From Rhodocollybia butyracea (taxonomy: Eukaryota; Basidiomycota; Agaricomycetes; Agaricales; Omphalotaceae), in NCBI GenBank assembly GCA_015501585.1, contig JADNRY010000290.1:1-64000 (forward strand): a stretch of DNA of 64,000 nucleotides, written 5' to 3'. The notes beneath the pieces were generated by a model. It was not told the origin of the DNA and searched no databases. It was given only the letters and a program-made list of their open reading frames with translations. Made by a program: the position numbers and the translations under genes. Shown here in pieces: positions 32,051 to 43,227 of the stretch; within the stretch, counting starts at the first letter, position 1; each line of letters starts with the position of its first letter.

Positions 32051-34372
32051 TCAAACCACAGCTCTCTTTTTAAACATCACCTCCGCAGAGCGATTCGGAC
32101 TAAATGTCACCCCATTCCAATTCGGGGGAGGAACGCCTTTGCCGTTTTCAAACTTGATATCGTACGAGAGTATAACGTGCGCGACGAGGGCCTTGATTTC
32201 GTTCACTGCGAAAAACCTTCCCGGGCTATAAAGGCGAAGCGTAAGGGTACAAGAAAAAAACATGCTTGATCCTACAAACTCACCACATGTGTCGTCCACC
32301 GTTGCCAAACAGCGCAAACGAAGGATCAATAGCGACCATTTGGTGCTTGAGAGCTTCTCCCTCCTGTTCTCGTATATCGGAGAATCGGAAAGGCTTGAAC
32401 GACTCGGGATCTTCGTAGAGCGCCTAAGACCGTATCAAAAGTCAACTTCACACTAACAGACTCGGCCCCGTTCCGCACCCACCTCATCGTGGTGTAACCC
32501 ATGCGAAGCCACTGAGACAATGGTTCCAGCAGGAACGACAGTGCCATCTGAGAATGTAAAGTCCCGGAGTGCTAGTCGGCTCATGGTCACTGGAATCAAG
32601 TTAGATACGTATGCGATGAGAGGGAAAAGCAGCTCGTACATGCACCAATACCACTCAGTCGTTGTGTCTCCTTCAGAAAACTGTCTAGCTTTACCATCTT
32701 GCCCATTGCGGCCTTTGTCCATCCGTGCTCTTCAGTGGCAGTGCGGACCTCTTCTCGCAAAGGCGCGGCAATCTCGGGGTTGGCAGCGAGGTAGTAGAGG
32801 CTGTTGGTGAAAGTCTGAAAGCAAGACATATAAGTACTTGACTTGAGTATCCGACGCCCGATTTGATACTTACTACGCTCTATATCCATATAACATCAGA
32901 ACCGCTGTTCCGATACAGATTTCAAAACAACGTACCGTGGTGTGAATCGCAGCGAAGTTGATGAGGGAAACACGGTTAACGGTGTCACTAATGAGGTTTT
33001 CATGGCGTCCGCCTGCTTCTTCCAACAACCATGTGATAAGATCATTCTGCAAAGCCAGTTCACATTCGAGTCGGAATAGTGAACAAGAAATGACTACTCA
33101 CAGGTTTATCCGGCCAATCAGCAGTTCCATACTCATCTTCTTTCGCCAGTCGCTCCCTGATCAACGGCCCAAGATGCTTTTCAGCGCGCGCCATACAAGC
33201 GGAAACTTTAGTCAGGGACTGGCGCACGATACTATAAACCATAACGGATCGCATGAGCCAAAGAGCATTTCACAGATGAGCGAAGAGAAACAGACGGTTT
33301 GAGAAAGCCCGGGTAACGCCGAAGAGTATTTGCACCAGCAAAAGCGTCAATAGTAAAATGTATGTTGAGATTCTGCGAGCTCGTCAAAAAGAATCATGTC
33401 GGTCCAGATAGCCGATACTCACGACGTAGTCCGGGTTCCGGCCTATATTTCGACATCAACGACTGAAATAGAGAGTGATAGGAGAAAAGACATACACAAC
33501 GGCAAACCGACGAAATACCGATTGCTTGTTCGAGAGACGATTTCCATGACGGTAGACAACATCGACACTTTGATCCATTCTGATTCTGTGAAAGAGCCTT
33601 GAGCGGGAGGATGGAAGCAAACCGTAGTCATAACCTACCCTTAGCAGGAACTAGATCTGCAAACGAAGCCACAATTTCGTCTCGTAGGTCATGGAAGCGT
33701 GCAGGCAAGGCACGGGTAAGAGGGCTACGGACGACCTTTAGGGAAAGATAAGAAGTCATTAGCGTCACAGATGAACATGGTTGATAGAGTACTGTACTGG
33801 AACATGATAAGGATTCACTCGTGAAGCCGGTCCCAAGGTATAGTCTGTTTGCATGTCCTATAAATGCAAAATGAAATCTGGCCGGGCGAGGCAACAAGAA
33901 TTGAACGCACCTCATTGACGGCGGCCCTAAAAGAGAGATCCAGTGGGCTAGCTTTCTTGATATCATCCATCATCTTCTCCCCAGAGACGATGACCTGCCA
34001 ACGATCCGGAAGCGGGACCTTGAATGCTGCTCCGGGATACTACGGTTTGTGTCAACACACACATGCCTTCCGGAATCTGAGTAAACCAAACACTACTTTG
34101 CGATATCCCTCTAAAACGATTTCAGGAGCATGGTCCTTGAATTTCTTCGCGCTTATGTAGGATGAAAAGATCCCAGAGTTTCCGACAGTTGGAATCGCGT
34201 TAAGCTAATGAAATGGCATCAGATGTATGTAGATTTGGTGCGTCGGCCCAGAGACACTAACCTTGACCATTCGATTCCGCCATTGAACATATTTAGGAAT
34301 AAAGTAAGTTGTTAGCAAAATGAGACCCAAGGCTAGAGCCTGTGAGACGGGAGACAGCGAGCTCGAAGGCAT
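32051..34372 (-). CDS. Cytochrome P450, paralogue 1
   Basis: This is a microsomal fungal P450. Exon 1 gives the membrane anchor (MPSSSLSPVSQALALGLILL..YFIPKYVQWRNRMVK). About ten short introns follow. Recognisable parts are a C-helix-like segment (VVRSPLTRALPARFHDLRDE), the I-helix region with INFAAIHTT, the K-helix ExxR motif KETQRLSG, LALRDFTFSDGTVVPAGT, and the haem loop FGNGGRHMC|PGRFFAVNE split by an intron. The Cys is the thiolate ligand. The haem loop has one residue more (Asn, codon at 32301-32303) than paralogues 2-4, which have FGGGR. P450s insert one oxygen atom into a substrate using electrons from P450 reductase; the substrate is unknown. It ends FKKRAVV* at 32051. No break was found. 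It lies first (leftmost) in an array of four on one strand. Confidence 0.88.
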
Positions 34373-34400
34373 GACCTGGTTTTGTCGAGGGACTTTGGAG

Positions 34401-34408
34401 TATTTATG
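34401..34408 (-). promoter_or_regulatory. TATA-like box of P450 paralogue 1
   Basis: Minus strand reads CATAAATA about 30 nt before the start codon at 34372. It is the same position class as the clearer TATA boxes of paralogues 2 and 4. Confidence 0.45.
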
Positions 34409-34744
34409 GGTGCCATGGTGGAAGAAAATAAGCTGGTTTGACAAATAGGCCGACAAACCGCCCGCGAATACGCGCATGTGCTCTCAGTCTCGTGGTCAGT
34501 GAGTGCTTTTACGTCTAAGTACTACATACTAATAGTAGTCTAGTACGTATTTCGTGCTCGGAAGAGACTGACAACAATCTCTGCTTATATCCCAAAGTCC
34601 ACATCGTCCCACTTGCACGGTCATCTGTTTTTAGCAAAATGATTGGTACTGAATACACTGTCACAGGTAGACTGAACAGAACTGAACATGGAAAATACGG
34701 CTAGTTTACGAAACTTATTCAAACCGTCGCTCTCTATCTCACAT

Positions 34745-34893
34745 ATTATTACCTCTGCAGGCCTGGGACGATTCGGATTGAATGACACCCAACTCAGTGG
34801 AGGAACGCCTTGTCGTCTTCAAACTTGATATCATATACGTATGCGATTAATACCTTAATCTCGTTCACTGCGAAGAGTCCTGGGCTATAAAGC
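34745..34893 (-). pseudogene. P450 last-exon relic
   Basis: About 140 nt match the final exon of P450 paralogue 3 (38630-38775): CGATTCGGA(T/C)TGAATGACACCC, CTTCAAA(C/T)TTGATATCATA and CTCGTTCACTGCGAAGA. The rest of the gene is absent. It lies between P450-1 and P450-2 and marks a further array member that was deleted. Confidence 0.8.
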
Positions 34894-34920
34894 GGAACAC
34901 CTCCTCACAGTGATAATTTA

Positions 34921-35205
34921 TCAGCAACACAGATATGCTCTGCAGGAGAGACATAGGGCACGCGCAGTGACAAGCTCTAGAGCTCTAGAGACCAAAGGTC
35001 GGGACAACGCGTTAACCATAGCTTGAATTTCTTGAACAACGTTAAGAAACCTCGTACGACCTTCCTCCTCCATAATGTTCGAACTCCACCTTTCGATTGG
35101 GGCGGTGTCAAAAATACACAGTGAGCTATTCGGAATCTCAGTAGGTTCAACGTGGTGTGTATTCACCACCAGTAGTGTAAGTAACGGTTGCCGTCTGAGT
35201 ATCAC
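34921..35205 (-). pseudogene. Relic of duplicated hypothetical gene (short copy)
   Basis: It shares NTHHVEPTEIPNS, DTAPIERWSSNIMEEEG and FLNVVQEIQAMVNAL with the longer copy at 41749-42385. Upstream the similarity jumps from the THHVEP codons directly to the CAATGGTCTGTTCGGAAGGGC segment (about 35210 and 42789), so most of the gene has been deleted here. Unlike the longer copy it keeps the frame across DTAPIERWSS. Family unknown. Confidence 0.6.
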
Positions 35206-35354
35206 CTCGTCTCAATGGTCTGTTCGGAAGGGCAGACCGACGACAAACTCATGATCATCTACTCTGTTCATATCCCAGTACTAGTCTCCGAGTTCTTATT
35301 GTTGTCTCTTTTGTTAGTATATTTAATTTCGTACATTCTTCTTGTACTTGTAAT

Positions 35355-37703
35355 TCAAACCTCCACTCTCTTTCTGAACATTACCTCTGCCTCCTGATTT
35401 GGACTATACACCACTCCATACCAACTCGCAGGAGGAATCCCTTTGTTATTTTCAAACTTGATATCGTATGTGAGCAGAACGTGTGCCATGAGGGCCTTGA
35501 GCTCATTGACCGCGAAAAATCTCCCCGGGCTATCATGTAGGTGAAGTAAATGTATAAGAAACATATTCTTGATCCTATACAATAACTGTTGTAAACTCAC
35601 CACATGCTTCTGCCACCGCCAAACACCAGATATGACGGATCGACGGCATCCATCTGGTGGTTGAGAGATTCTCCCTCTTCTCGTGCTATGTCGGAGAAGC
35701 GGAAAGGCTTGAAAGTTTCAGGATCCTCGTAGTACGCCTAGTGACTGGTTCAGCTTCGTATTAACATCAGAGACTCCGTTCGGCACCTACTCCATCATGG
35801 TGCAAAGCATGTGAGGCCACCGCGATGAATGTACCGGCGGGAATGACAGTGCCATTTGAAAATGTAAAGTCTCGGAGTGCCATTCGGGTCATGCTCACTA
35901 AATGAACAAAGTCAGATATAAACATACGATAGGACAGGAAATTCTTACCTCCATGAGTACCACTCAACCGCTGAGTCTCCTTCAAAAAGCTGTCTAGCTT
36001 TACCATCTTGCTCATTGCAGCCTTCGTCCATCCCAGCTCTTCAATAGCAGCGCTGATCTCTTCCTGCAAAGGCCCAGCAACCTGGGGGTAGGCAGCCAGG
36101 TAATAGATACTACTGGTGAAAGCCTGAAAGACAAAACAAAATGAGCAGATATACTAGTCTGAGGATATTTTGGACACCCACAACGCTCTATAATAAGTGA
36201 CAAAACTTGTAACAGCGTTACCCTGACTCTGCAGAACTTATAGTGACATACTGTGTGGTGAATCGCGGCAAAGCTGATAGCAAGAACACGCTGAATGATA
36301 TCACCAGTGGTGTTTTCTTTACGTTCACCCACTTCTTCCAATAACCATGTAATAAGGTCGTTCTGCCCAAGGTTTTGCCAACAAGGATCAGTTCAAAATC
36401 GAGGCGAAAGATTTGACAAGGGAACCATCCTTACGGGTTTATCTGGCCAATCTGAGGTTCCGTACTCTTTCTCCTTTGCCAGTCGTTCCCTGATTAGTGG
36501 CCCAAGATGTTTTTCGGCGCGCGCGATAGAAGCAGGAAGATTTGTCAAGAACTGGCGCACGAGGCTATCAATTAAAGCAGCAAGCAGCATGAGCAAGGAC
36601 ACAAGGACAAATTCCATAGATCAACAAGGAGAAACGAACGGTTTGAGAAACCCCGGAAATCGCTGGAGAGTAATTCCACCAATCACAGCGTCAAGAGTAA
36701 AACTTATGTTGAGATTCTGCCATAAAATTCGTCAAGAGCAATTATGTTGATCTAGAAAGCAGGTACTCACGACATAGTCCTGGTTCCGGCCTTTATCTTA
36801 GCATCAGTTGAAATAATTTAATGACAAGTGAAAGACATACACAGAGGTAAACCGACAAAAAACCGGTTGGTTGTTCGAGAGACGATCCGTGTGATGGTAG
36901 ACAACATGGGCACTTTCGTCCATTCTGATCCTTTCGAAAGCCTTCAGTGGGAGGATGAAGGTAAACCGATATAACTTACCCTTAGCAGGAACGAGATCTG
37001 CAAATGAAGCTGCAATCTCATCTCGTAGATCATGGAATCGTCCAGGCAAAGCGCGTGTGAGGGGGCTACGGACAACCTTTTGGGAAAGGAATCATTAACA
37101 TTGCAGATGAATAAATATAATAAAACATTGCACCGGAACATGAGCATTATCTCTCACAAGCTTGCCTATAGTATAATCTGTTTGCATGTCCTACATAGGA
37201 AAGTTGAAATCGAGCTGGGAACTTGAATGACCAGTACATTTCACGCACCTCACTGAAAGCGGCTATAAAAGAGAGATCCAAAAGGCTAGCTTTCTTGATA
37301 TCATCGATCATCTTCTCTCCAGAAACGATAACATCCCAACGGTCAGGGCGTGCGATCTTAAATGCTCTTCCAGGATACTAAGTTTGCGTCAACAGGCCTC
37401 CTAAGCAGATAAAACCTGAAGATTACTTTACAATATCCCGCTTGAATCATTTCAAGAGCATGGTCCTTGTACCTCTGTGCACTTAGGTAGGATGAAAAGA
37501 AGCCCGAGTTTCCGATAGTGGGGATAGCATTAAGCTAGATAGATGTACGAAAGCGCTTCAAAGTGGGTAGACTTGACGCGTTGTAGGAAATCTTCACTGA
37601 CCTTGACCATTCGGTTCCGCCAATGAATGTACTTTGGAAAAAAGTAGGTTACCAAGAAAACGGCTCCTACAGCTAGAACGGGGGACAACAAACTGGAAGG
37701 CAT
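35355..37703 (-). CDS. Cytochrome P450, paralogue 2
   Basis: Start ATG at 37703, MPSSLLSPVLAVGAVFLVTY with PKYIHWRNRMVK (signal anchor). Exons match paralogue 1 one for one: LNAIPTIGNSGFFSSYLSAQ, KVVRSPLTRALPGRFHDLRD, VPMLSTITRIVSRTTNRFF, FLKP|LVRQFLTNLPASIARAEKH, the I-helix region ISFAAIHHT, the ExxR motif KETQRLSG, MALRDFTFSNGTVIPAGT, and the haem loop FGGGRSMC|PGRFFAVNE. It ends FRKRVEV* at 35355. Splice joins are consistent and no stop or shift was found. ER membrane monooxygenase by family. It probably arose by tandem duplication within this array; the substrate is unknown. Confidence 0.88.
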
Positions 37704-38590
37704 GATATTATTTTGCTGGAGTGTTCCATCGCAGTATTTATAGAGGTTCAATCTAGCGTGGGACACGAATATATGGACAGGAGATGTAGATCCCCGAGGA
37801 GGAGTGGAGAGCCACGGACCATCTCCAAGTTAAGGCCGGAAACGTCGCCGAATCTCACCTAGGCCATTGGTCTACCCAGTCACTGCTCTGTTTTGACCAT
37901 CTCCTGAGGGGTGGAATATCCCGAGGGATGGGATATGGTGAAAAGTCCTTTAAGCCTTCTGTATCGGGGCCACATTCTTGATGAGGACTGTGGCAGCCAG
38001 GGACCGGATTAAGTAACATTAGGCACCGATGGAAATATTTTTTCAACTAACCTAACCTGTTTATTGCCCCTGGTCTCGTGGGTGGGAGCGGATATAATCG
38101 ACCTTTAAGTAACCCAAGCCATTAAGAGAGTTCGGGTATATGATATTCGCTACTCAAGTAGCTTATAACTTGAAGGCGGCAGTCGCTGCATGGTTGAGAG
38201 GATCAAATGGGGAGGTGATTATTCCATTGAAGATGGTTATGGCATATGCTGTCATGCTATCGATGGCTGGAGCTCATGAGAGCTCTCTCAGTCAAGATTT
38301 GTGGTGTATCAGCTTAATATAATATGACAGAGAAGGGGTTGTAGTATCAAATATGCAGACTATGACTATATGCAAGAGTTGAAGGCGTGGGAAATTGAAA
38401 CTCGTCTATTCTGCTCATATCCCAAAAGTCCACATCGTCTTACTTGGCCGGTCATCAGGCCCAGGCCTCGGCCTTCACGTCCTTCCTATGTACGGGGATA
38501 TGTTTCAGCAAAATGTTTGGTACTGGGTACTCAGGTAGACTGAACATAGAAAGTATGGTTATCTTAGCCACGTCACCTATCGAAACATAT
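37704..38590. other. Spacer between P450-2 and P450-3
   Basis: No gene. It holds segments repeated elsewhere in the array. GAGCTCTCTCAGTCAAGA.TT near 38280 is also near 44087. CAGGTAGACTGAACATAG near 38520 is also near 43995, with a variant near 34664. The part upstream of P450-2 resembles that upstream of P450-4 (about 46690-46860). These mark the ends of duplication units. Confidence 0.6.
37735..37742 (-). promoter_or_regulatory. TATA box of P450 paralogue 2
   Basis: Minus strand reads CTATAAATAC about 35 nt before the start codon at 37703. Paralogue 4 has CTATAAAAAC at the same distance, within a conserved ACCTCTATAAA context. Confidence 0.65.
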
Positions 38591-40915
38591 TCAAACCGCC
38601 GCCCTCTTTCTGAACATTACCTCTGCAGACCGATTCGGACTGAATGACACCCCATTCCAGCTTGGAGGAGGGACGCCTTTGTTGTCTTCAAATTTGATAT
38701 CATACGAGAGTAGGATATGTGCGATTAAGGCCTTAATCTCGTTCACTGCGAAGAATCTTCCTGGGCTGTAAAAGGGGAGAAAAACATTATTGATCCTATA
38801 TGATTTATTTGCAAAGCTCACCACATGTTGCGTCCACCGCCAAACAACACATACGAAGGATCTACAGCAGCCATTTGGTGCTTAAGAGCTTCTCCCTTTT
38901 GCTCTCGCATATCGGAGAATCGGAAAGGCTTGAACGTCTCGGGATCTTCGTAGTGTGCCTAGTAGGGCCATGGTACATTCAGCTTCAGAACAACAGAGTT
39001 AGTCCCGCCCCACACCCACCTCATCGCGGTGAAACGCATGCGTTGCCACTCCAATGATGGTTCCAGCAGGAACGACAGTGCCATCTGAGAATGTAAAGTC
39101 TCGGAGCACCATTCGGTTCATGGTCGCTAGAATCAGGTCAGGTACATATGCAATGAGACGGAGAAACAAGTTCTTACATGCACTTATACCACTCAGTCGT
39201 TGTGTCTCCTTCAGAAAAACTGTCTAGCTTTACCATCTTACCCATTGCAGCCTTTGTCCAACCGAACTCTTCAACAGCAGCACGGGTTTCTTCTCGCAAA
39301 GGCGCAGAAATCTGGGGGCTGGCAGCGAGGTAGTATATACTGTTGGTGAAAATCTGAAAACAAGATATATAGGTAATTCACTTTGAGCAGCTATCTCAGC
39401 CTATTCTTGATACTTACTATGCTCTATACGCATACAGAATCAGAACCGCTGTTCTGATAAAAATTTCAAAACAAAAAACATACCGTGGTGTGAATCGCAG
39501 CGAAGTTGACGAGGGTAATACGACTAACGGTATCACTGACGATGTTTTTATCGCGTTCACCCGCTTCTTCCAACAACCAGGTAATGAGGTTGTTCTACCA
39601 AAAAGAACCTGCTCAGAATCAAGGTGGGAGATTTCACCAAGGAAACCATGCTTACGGGTTTATCTGGCCAATCCCTAGTTCCGTACTCTTCTTCTTTCGC
39701 CAGCCACTCCCTGATCAGCGGCCCAAGGTGTTTTTCAGCGCGGGCCATACAAGCGGAAACTTTGGTCAAGGACTGGCGCACGATACTACAAACCAGAATA
39801 CGCTGCATGAGCCAGGACGGATTGCATAGATCAATGAAGAGAAACAGACGGTTTGAGAAAACCTGGATAGCGTCGAAGAGTATTTGCACCAGTAAAGGCG
39901 TCAATAGTGTATTGTATGTTGAGATTCTGCGAAAGTCATCAAGAACAATTATGTTGATCTAGATGGCAGGTACTCGCGACGTAATCCTTGTTCCGGCCTG
40001 TCTTTCGACGTCAAAAATTGGAATAAAGAGGGATAGGATCAAGACATACACAGAGGCAAACCGACAAAATACCGATTGGTGGTCCGAGAGATAATTTGCA
40101 TGACGGTGGACAACATCGGCACTTTGATCCACTCTGATTCTGTGAAAAAGCCTTGAGTGGGAGAATGAAAACAAACTGTAGTCATAACATACCCTTAGCA
40201 GGAACTAGATCCGCAAACGAAGCCACAATCTCGTCTCGCAGGTCATGGAACCGTGCAGGCAAGGCCCGGGTAAGGGGACTACGGACAACCTTGAAAGGAC
40301 TCATTAACACCGCAGATGAATATAGTCGATAAGGTACTGCACTGGGACATGATAAGGATCCACTCTGGCAATTATTCCCAAGGTATAGTCTGTCTGTAGG
40401 TCCTATATTCAAGGTAGGATGAAACCTGACCGAGCAAAGCAGCACAAATTGGATGCACCTCATTGACAGAGGCCCTAAAGGAGAGATCCAGTGAGCTAGC
40501 CTTCTTTATATCGTCTATCATCTTCTCTCCAGAGACGATGACCCCCCAACGACCAGGAAGCGGGATCTTGAATGCTCTTCCAGGATACTAGGGCTTGTGT
40601 CAAAATGCCTCCTGAATAAACAAAATGCTACTTACTTTGCGATATCCCTCTAAAATGATTTCAGGAGCATGGTCCTCGAATCTCTTCGCGCTTATGTAGG
40701 ATGAAAAGATCCCAGAGTTTCCGATGGTTGGGATAGCGTTAAGCTACATAGGAAACAAAAGAGCATGAGAAAATTTGGTGTGCCGGCCCAGAGACATGAA
40801 GACTGGCCTTGACCATCCGATTCCGCCATTGAACATACCTTGGAATAAAGTAAGTCGCTAGAAAAATGACTCCCAACACTAGAGCCTGGGCAACGGGGGA
40901 TAACGAGTAATGCAT
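38591..40915 (-). pseudogene. Cytochrome P450, paralogue 3 (frameshift at ExxR)
   Basis: Start ATG at 40915, MHYSLSPVAQALVLGVIFLA. It is otherwise similar to paralogues 1, 2 and 4, with the haem loop FGGGRNMC|PGRFFAVNE kept and the end FRKRAAV* at 38591. In the K-helix exon the plus strand has five A (39214-39218), while the other three copies have four. The minus strand then reads KMVKLDSFSEGDTTTEW instead of KMVKLDSFLKETQRLSG, which destroys the ExxR motif and the rest of the protein. Unless this is a sequencing error in a homopolymer, the gene is dead. No other break was seen. Confidence 0.8.
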
Positions 40916-41748
40916 GATCTACGTATGTAGTGTTCAAGAATTCTTTATTAGTATGTATTTACATAGTCCTCTTATAAACGACGTATAAACGACGTATCTC
41001 ACGATCAATAAATTGATGTAGATATAATGTTTATGGATGTCACCTGAGCGAACCTACAGATATCACGGACTATCAAAGTTACTCTTCTAACATGTTCCCG
41101 AATCGAAAGGCACGCATATTCACGTTAGCGCCACTCTTCAAAGTTACCGCGATCAGACGATCGTCTGGATATGTGGGATTTGTGCCACTGGTATTAAGAA
41201 AGTTCACGTCTCCGCAGCCAAAGCAGGGATAGATGCCATCTCCGCCGTACTCGCCGTAGAAAAGGGGCAACCGGTGTACTCTCAAACCTCATCTAGCCTG
41301 GAGCTACAGCCGGAACCGAACGCATAGATCGTCGAGCACCAGCCTCTCCGCCTACGATCTCTATGGCATCCCCTCGGTTGGTCAAATCTCGGACGGTCGC
41401 TAATGCCATTGTGTTTTTGTTTGATGATGCTGCATCGTATATTACAGGCCAGATACAGCTTCCTGCCGAAGGGCCACAAGAACACTTGAGGGTATCGCAG
41501 CTTCCTTATCCCCGGGCTGTGCTGGACCCAGAAAGTGCGCAAGTAAAGGTAAACTTTGAATGCATGCTTATCGGTTGGGTTATGGCCATAATTCTAGTCT
41601 AGAATCATGGAACGTTTCGCTTGGTGGTAGAGACTGAAGTGCAATGTATATATCGATCTCTCATGAATATGGAAGCTCAAACTAGTTACGGAAGACGAGA
41701 ATTTTGAAACGAGTTGCATGGCGCAAGTAACGGCGATCCTAAAACACC
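40916..41748. other. Spacer with a short SDR-like relic
   Basis: This stretch has no P450-like sequence. It includes the SDR-like fragment at 41363-41500. A minus frame at 41285-41079 (with NTSGTNPTYPDDRLIAVTLK) looks protein-like but matches nothing I know. Confidence 0.4.
41363..41500 (+). pseudogene. Short-chain dehydrogenase C-terminal fragment
   Basis: The plus frame reads VANAIVFLFDDAASYITGQI, very like the C-terminal VAxAIxFLxSDxASYITGQ motif of SDR enzymes. The usual VDGG does not follow cleanly (LPAEG instead). No Rossmann N-terminus (TGxxxGxG) or YxxxK active site occurs nearby. Too short to be a gene; probably a relic. Confidence 0.5.
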
Positions 41749-42385
41749 TCACAGCGATAGTTTATCAGCAACACAGATATGCTCTGCATAAGGGACAGTG
41801 ACAAGTTGTAAAACCTCAGGACAACGCGTTAACGCGTTAACCATAGCTTGAATTTCTTGAACAACGTTAAGAAACCTCGTACGACCTTCCTCCTCCATGA
41901 TGTTCGAACTCCACCTATATATCGATGGGGGCGGTATCAAAGAAGCTATTCGGAATCTCAGTAGGTTCAACGTGGTGTGTGTTCTTGTCGTATGTGTAGT
42001 AGCAAATGTGTTTTCCAATTGCGCTGATACCATATAGCTTCGGAAGTCGAACCAAATGAGAGATTTGGGGTATTCGCTGGCGCATTTGGTTATCGGCCGT
42101 TTGGCGCGCGTACAGGATAGGAAGATGGGTGGGTGGCTTAATCTCGATAAAGAAGACAACGCTGTCGAGATCTAATGCCTCGATAACGTAGGCAATAGTG
42201 AACTCGTTAGCACCGATTCCTCCGATCTGTGCAAGAGGAGTGGCGTATTGAGGGCAGATAGAGAACCGATCCCTTGGAAAGCATTCGTTGAGAATATCAT
42301 CATAGAGAGGATAGAATTTGTTTTCGATGGTTTCGGTATCCGTCAGACGGTCAGACTTCCGGCAGATATGAGCTGGCCATGGCAT
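41749..42385 (-). pseudogene. Hypothetical protein, longer duplicated copy (frameshifted)
   Basis: The minus frame starts MPWPAHICRKSDRLTDTETI and continues through ECFPRDRFSICPQYATPLAQ and LDLDSVVFFIEIKPP. RQTADNQMRQRIPQISHLVR, PKLYGISAIGKHICYYTYDK and VEPTEIPNSFFDTAPI follow. Compared with the short copy at 34921-35205, four extra bases (TATA near 41922) break the frame before RWSSNIMEEEGRTRFLNVV, which continues in another frame to 41749. The family is unknown to me. The string D..VVFFIEIKPP resembles the E-x-K half of a PD-(D/E)XK nuclease core and RQTADNQMRQR could be its following helix; this is a weak structural guess. Confidence 0.55.
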
Positions 42386-43000
42386 GCTCGTCGCTCGATG
42401 AGATGTGTACGATTCTTGAATCCCGTGACCATTTGTAACTCTCGGACCGATTATCGGATTAAGCGCTTATTTTCCGTCCATGGATGTCATGAAATTGCAC
42501 GCGCGCAGCCTCAAAGCGTAATGGATTCACGAAGAGATTCATTGAAGACTAGAAAAGGTATATGCATCGGGACTGTACGAGTACACGAATACAAGGCTTC
42601 GAGTGTATGAGTGTATAACATTTACTTTCGGGGGACTAGGAGAAAAAAAATATCACCAAATCTTAAAGACACCTATACCAGAGACATGAAGTAGAGCCCA
42701 AAGTGTAGAGCCTGGGCCGACGAATAGCCCATTCCACCGCCGGTAGTAACGCTTCCCGTCTGAGCGAGTTTTATCTCATTCATCGCAATGGTCTGTTCGG
42801 AAGGGCAGACCGACGACAAATTCATTTGCTCTGCTCATACGTATCGCAGTGGACTCCATTCCGTCTCTTTTTCCCTTCTTTCATGATGTATAAACTCAAT
42901 ATCTTCAACTGTATCTAAATTGATACCTCTAAACGAAAACTACTCCGCCACTCTCAACTCCGCAAGACCATGTCTTTGAATATCTCTGTACTCCATGAAG
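42386..43000. other. Upstream region of the hypothetical gene
   Basis: It contains the segment CAATGGTCTGTTCGGAAGGGCAGACCGACGACAAA(C/T)TCAT, shared with 35213-35250. It is followed by a promoter-like AT-rich and pyrimidine-rich stretch (42880-42968) before an ATG at 42970. No longer gene was recognised. Confidence 0.4.
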
Positions 43001-43200
43001 GACCAAGGTTGTTCATTGTTGGACACTTGGTTACTCAGTTCCACGAAGGGCCAAGGTTGTTCATTGTTGGACACTTGGTTACTCTGTTTCACGTAAGGCC
43101 AAGGTTGTTCATTGTTGGACACTTGGTTATCAGTTTTCACGATTGTTCTGCAAAGGCCAAGGTTGTTCATTGTTGGACACTCGGTTCTTTTGCGCAAGAA
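43001..43200. repeat. 48-bp tandem repeat, about four units, open on both strands
   Basis: The core GGCCAAGGTTGTTCATTGTTGGACAC starts at about 43001, 43049, 43097 and 43155 (spacings 48, 48, 58). On plus an ATG at 42970 opens a frame of 85 codons with a 16-residue repeat, HEGPRLFIVGHLVTQF. On minus a frame of 93 codons repeats NQVSNNEQPWPFVELS. The spacing is a multiple of three except in the last unit, where the plus frame loses register (CSAKAKVVHCW). The units are nearly identical, so the expansion is recent. It may be a short repetitive protein or simply a minisatellite. Confidence 0.75.
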
Positions 43201-43227
43201 CACTGTGTTTACTACGAGCAACGTTAA

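Noticed and set aside
43001..43200. CRISPR-like array
   Set aside because: The repeats are directly tandem without unique spacers, and the genome is eukaryotic.
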